A stretch of DNA of 14,720 bases from Microcaldota archaeon. GTDB lineage: Archaea > Micrarchaeota > Micrarchaeia > Burarchaeales > JAKAKT01. Positions 12,961 to 14,720 of this stretch are shown here, piece by piece. Position 1 is the stretch's first letter, and every line of letters starts with the position of its first letter. The translations under genes were made by a program, and so were the position numbers. The stretch covers positions 1-14,720 of the forward strand of contig JAPLWU010000142.1 of assembly GCA_026396425.1 (NCBI GenBank). The letters are read 5' to 3'. The notes under the pieces are model-generated. The model saw only the letters and a program-made list of their open reading frames with translations. It was not told the origin of the DNA and searched no databases.

Positions 12961-13488
12961 GTGGAAACTGTTAGGATACCCTCCGAAAGGGTGGGAGCTC
13001 TGCTCGGCAAGGACGGCGCGACCAAAAGGCAAATCGAAAAGGCCTGCAAGGTCCACCTAGAGGCGGACCGGGAAGGCGGCGTTGAGATAAGTGGCGAGCC
13101 GCTGGAGGAGTGGAAGGCCTGCGAAGTCGTGAGGGCCATAGGCAGGGGCTTCGGCCCGGGGCGCGCCATGACGCTTCTCAAGGAGGGCGTTTACTTCAAG
13201 ATAATCGACCTCAAGCAGATATTGGGGACCGAGAAGAGGGTGATGAGGCACAAGGGCAGGATAATCGGGAGGAACGGACGGACGAGGGCAATCATCGAGG
13301 ATATGAGCGGCGCTTATGTTTCCGTCTACGGCAATACTGTCTCTGTGATAGGGGGCCTCGGGGAGCTCGCAATAGCCGAGGATGCGATTGAGAAGATGAT
13401 CAACGGCATGCCGCACGCCGCGGTTTACACAATACTCGAGAAGGGAAGGAGAAGGATGAAGGAAGCGGAACGCAAACTATGGATATGA
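12961..13488 (+). CDS. KH-domain RNA-binding protein, Dim2/Pno1-like
   Basis: 175-residue protein with two KH domains. The first has its GxxG loop at 16-19 (GKDG, in VGALLGKDGATKRQIEKA). The second is at 103-106 (GRNG, in GRIIGRNGRTRAIIEDMSGA). This is the archaeal orthologue of eukaryotic Dim2/Pno1 (Krr1 relatives), which binds pre-rRNA of the small subunit near the 3' end. The start is GTG 12961. No Shine-Dalgarno is present, but a TATA box 25 nt upstream explains a leaderless mRNA. It usually lies next to RIO1 and aIF1A, its functional partners. Here those are 6.6 kb upstream, separated by minus-strand genes. TopoVI-B follows after a 265-nt gap. Confidence 0.92.
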   Translation: METVRIPSERVGALLGKDGATKRQIEKACKVHLEADREGGVEISGEPLEEWKACEVVRAIGRGFGPGRAMTLLKEGVYFKIIDLKQILGTEKRVMRHKGRIIGRNGRTRAIIEDMSGAYVSVYGNTVSVIGGLGELAIAEDAIEKMINGMPHAAVYTILEKGRRRMKEAERKLWI

Positions 13489-13556
13489 AGGGGCTCGATA
13501 AGCTCGGGGATTGGATGAGGACGCAAAATCCGGATATGACTGAGCCCGGTGAGTGA
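13485..13556 (+). other. 23-codon ORF overlapping the KH stop (doubtful)
   Basis: ATG 13485 overlaps the KH stop codon (ATGA) and opens a frame of 23 codons (MKGLDKLGDWMRTQNPDMTE and on) to TGA 13554-13556. The overlap is the typical coupling geometry, but nothing is recognised in the peptide. It could equally be chance or a remnant. Confidence 0.2.
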
Positions 13557-13753
13557 AGGAGGAAAGAGAACCGTGAATTTGACGGGGTTCGGGAAGCTCC
13601 GAAAATGTGGCGAGGAAAGGAAGCTCCGGATTTGGCGCGGCCCGAAGCTCTGGGAGAGGAGGAGAAACAGGCAATGATTGCGATTCGATTGGGAGGCATG
13701 GGACGCGGCGAGGAGCGAAGAAAAAGCGGGTTTGATTTGTTTCTGGTGATTGG
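13489..13753. other. 265-nt gap between KH gene and TopoVI-B with degenerate repeats
   Basis: No convincing gene or TATA box is visible. The gap is purine-rich on the plus strand. GGGGCTCGATAAGCTC (13490-13505) recurs about 85 nt later as GGGGTTCGGGAAGCTC (13 of 16 match), with further GAAGCTC cores after that. GATTGGATG occurs at 13509-13517 and again at 13748-13756, where it spans the TopoVI-B start. A short frame at 13605-13790 overlaps the TopoVI-B start and has no recognisable content. It may be a decayed gene or a long 5' leader. Confidence 0.45.
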
Positions 13754-14720
13754 ATGGGCGAGGAAGCAAAACAGCAGGATTCCAAAGTGAACGAGTTGAC
13801 TGCGAAGCAGCAGGGAACCGGCGGGATGGAGGAGGAGAACGCCGCGAACAAGGCGTTCAGCGAGTTCAGGGAGCATTCCGTGGCCGAGTTCTTCAAGAAG
13901 AACAGGCAGATGCTCGGCTTCTCGGGCAGGACGAGGTCGCTCACGACGATTGTGCACGAGTACGTGACCAACAGCCTCGACGCCGCAGAGGAGGCGCGCA
14001 TAGCCCCGGACGTATACGTCAAGCTGGAACTGCTTCCCAACGAGCATTACAAGGTTACTGCCGAGGATAACGGCGTGGGGATACCGAGAAAGCACGTTGG
14101 AAAAGCACTCGCCATGATGCTCGCGGGGACCAAGTTCCACAGGTACATGCAGCAGAGGGGCCAGCAGGGAATCGGGGCGAGCGGCTGCACGATGTTCGCC
14201 CAGATAACCACCGGAACGCCCGTAAAAGTCATGTCAGGAATCGGCGACGGAAGGGCGTATGAGTGCGAGCTGAGCATCAACCTCAAGACCAACGAGCCGG
14301 TCATGACGAACTTCAAGGAGATTTTCAGCAATTACCGGGGATTGCGGGTGGAGGCCGAGTTCGCGGAAGTGAAATACGACAAGAGCGACAAGGGCGTTTA
14401 CGAATATTTGCGAAGAACCGCAATGGCCAACCCCCATGCGCAGATAATCTTCGTGGACCCGTTCGGCGAGAAGATTGTCTTCCCCCGCGCGTCAGACAAG
14501 GTGCCAGTCAAGCCGAGGGAGATTCTCCCGCACCCGCTCGGAATCACCACCAACGACCTGGTCGAAATGGCGAGGCACAGCAAAGCGAGGAAAATAACTT
14601 CGTTCCTGATGAGCGAGTTCTCGCGCGTGAGTTCCGCCAAGGTGAAGGAGCTTGACGAAATGCTGAATGCCGGCAAGGAGAAGGACGGCCCGGAATACGT
14701 GAACTTCGAGAAAAAGCCCT
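13754..14720 (+). CDS. top6B: DNA topoisomerase VI subunit B, partial (3' end beyond window)
   Basis: The first 322 codons of the ATPase subunit of topoisomerase VI, which with the A subunit relaxes and decatenates DNA by double-strand passage. GHKL ATPase motifs are the N-box HEYVTNSLDA (E69 catalytic candidate, N73 metal ligand), G1 DNGVGIP (D105) and G2 RGQQGIGASG (135-144). LPHPLG marks the start of the helix-two-turn-helix and transducer region. ATG 13754 has GGTGAT, an exact anti-16S match, just upstream at 13745-13750. The in-frame ATG 13826 would remove a 24-residue Gln/Glu/Lys-rich extension and begin nearer the conserved region. The frame is open to the window end. The A subunit normally follows. 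Confidence 0.94.
   Translation, partial: MGEEAKQQDSKVNELTAKQQGTGGMEEENAANKAFSEFREHSVAEFFKKNRQMLGFSGRTRSLTTIVHEYVTNSLDAAEEARIAPDVYVKLELLPNEHYKVTAEDNGVGIPRKHVGKALAMMLAGTKFHRYMQQRGQQGIGASGCTMFAQITTGTPVKVMSGIGDGRAYECELSINLKTNEPVMTNFKEIFSNYRGLRVEAEFAEVKYDKSDKGVYEYLRRTAMANPHAQIIFVDPFGEKIVFPRASDKVPVKPREILPHPLGITTNDLVEMARHSKARKITSFLMSEFSRVSSAKVKELDEMLNAGKEKDGPEYVNFEKKP

Noticed and set aside
13513..13545. Possible C/D-box sRNA (ATGAGGA ... CTGA)
   Set aside because: The C box has a mismatch, spacing is too short for two guides, and no C'/D' boxes are present.
13400..14140. 246-codon minus-strand frame over KH end and TopoVI-B start
   Set aside because: It is antisense to the intact GHKL motifs of TopoVI-B, and no family is recognised.

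Overview
This window is archaeal. The gene set is the archaeal/eukaryotic-type information-processing set (MCM helicase, aIF2-beta, aIF1A, RIO1-type kinase, a two-KH Dim2/Pno1-like protein, topoisomerase VI-B, eS1, uS15, a NAC-alpha homologue, archaeal-type ValRS). Several genes have TATA-like boxes about 25-33 nt upstream of their start codons, as expected for leaderless or nearly leaderless archaeal mRNAs. Composition is clearly above 50% GC, which is why many long but spurious antisense reading frames exist. The lineage cannot be fixed from sequence alone. A DPANN-type archaeon (Micrarchaeota/Diapherotrites-like) is my guess, with low confidence.

Layout. (1) 1-830: a structured 121-bp inverted-repeat element, then a vapBC-type toxin-antitoxin pair on the minus strand with a duplicated operator over its promoter. 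(2) 830-6303, plus strand: MCM, a presenilin/signal-peptide-peptidase-like intramembrane aspartyl protease, an SdpI/DUF1648 membrane protein, aIF2-beta, aIF1A and RIO1 kinase. Apart from the two membrane proteins this is a replication plus translation/ribosome-biogenesis string. (3) 6303-12907: a block of almost entirely minus-strand genes. In transcription order these are PCMT, an MBL-fold hydrolase and ValRS, then a separate operon RdgB/HAM1 - uS15 - eS1 - NAC. One plus-strand gene, a DUF192 lipoprotein, sits in the middle. (4) 12961-14720, plus strand again: the KH-domain protein, then topoisomerase VI subunit B, cut by the window end.

The most interesting feature at large scale is that aIF1A-RIO1 and KH-TopoVI-B are neighbours in many archaea. 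Here they are split by the 6.6-kb minus-strand block. At the left edge of that block the NAC gene loses its C-terminal UBA similarity about 40 nt before the end of RIO1 and has no stop codon in place. At the right edge PCMT and KH are fired divergently from one shared TATA element. This looks like the scar of a rearrangement (insertion or inversion).

Smaller points of interest are two bidirectional single-TATA promoters, a 60-nt hairpin that begins in the MCM stop codon and ends at the Shine-Dalgarno of the next gene, a perfect 21-nt direct repeat with 28-nt period over the ValRS start, and a 265-nt repeat-bearing gap before TopoVI-B. No rRNA, tRNA, CRISPR array or transposase gene was found.
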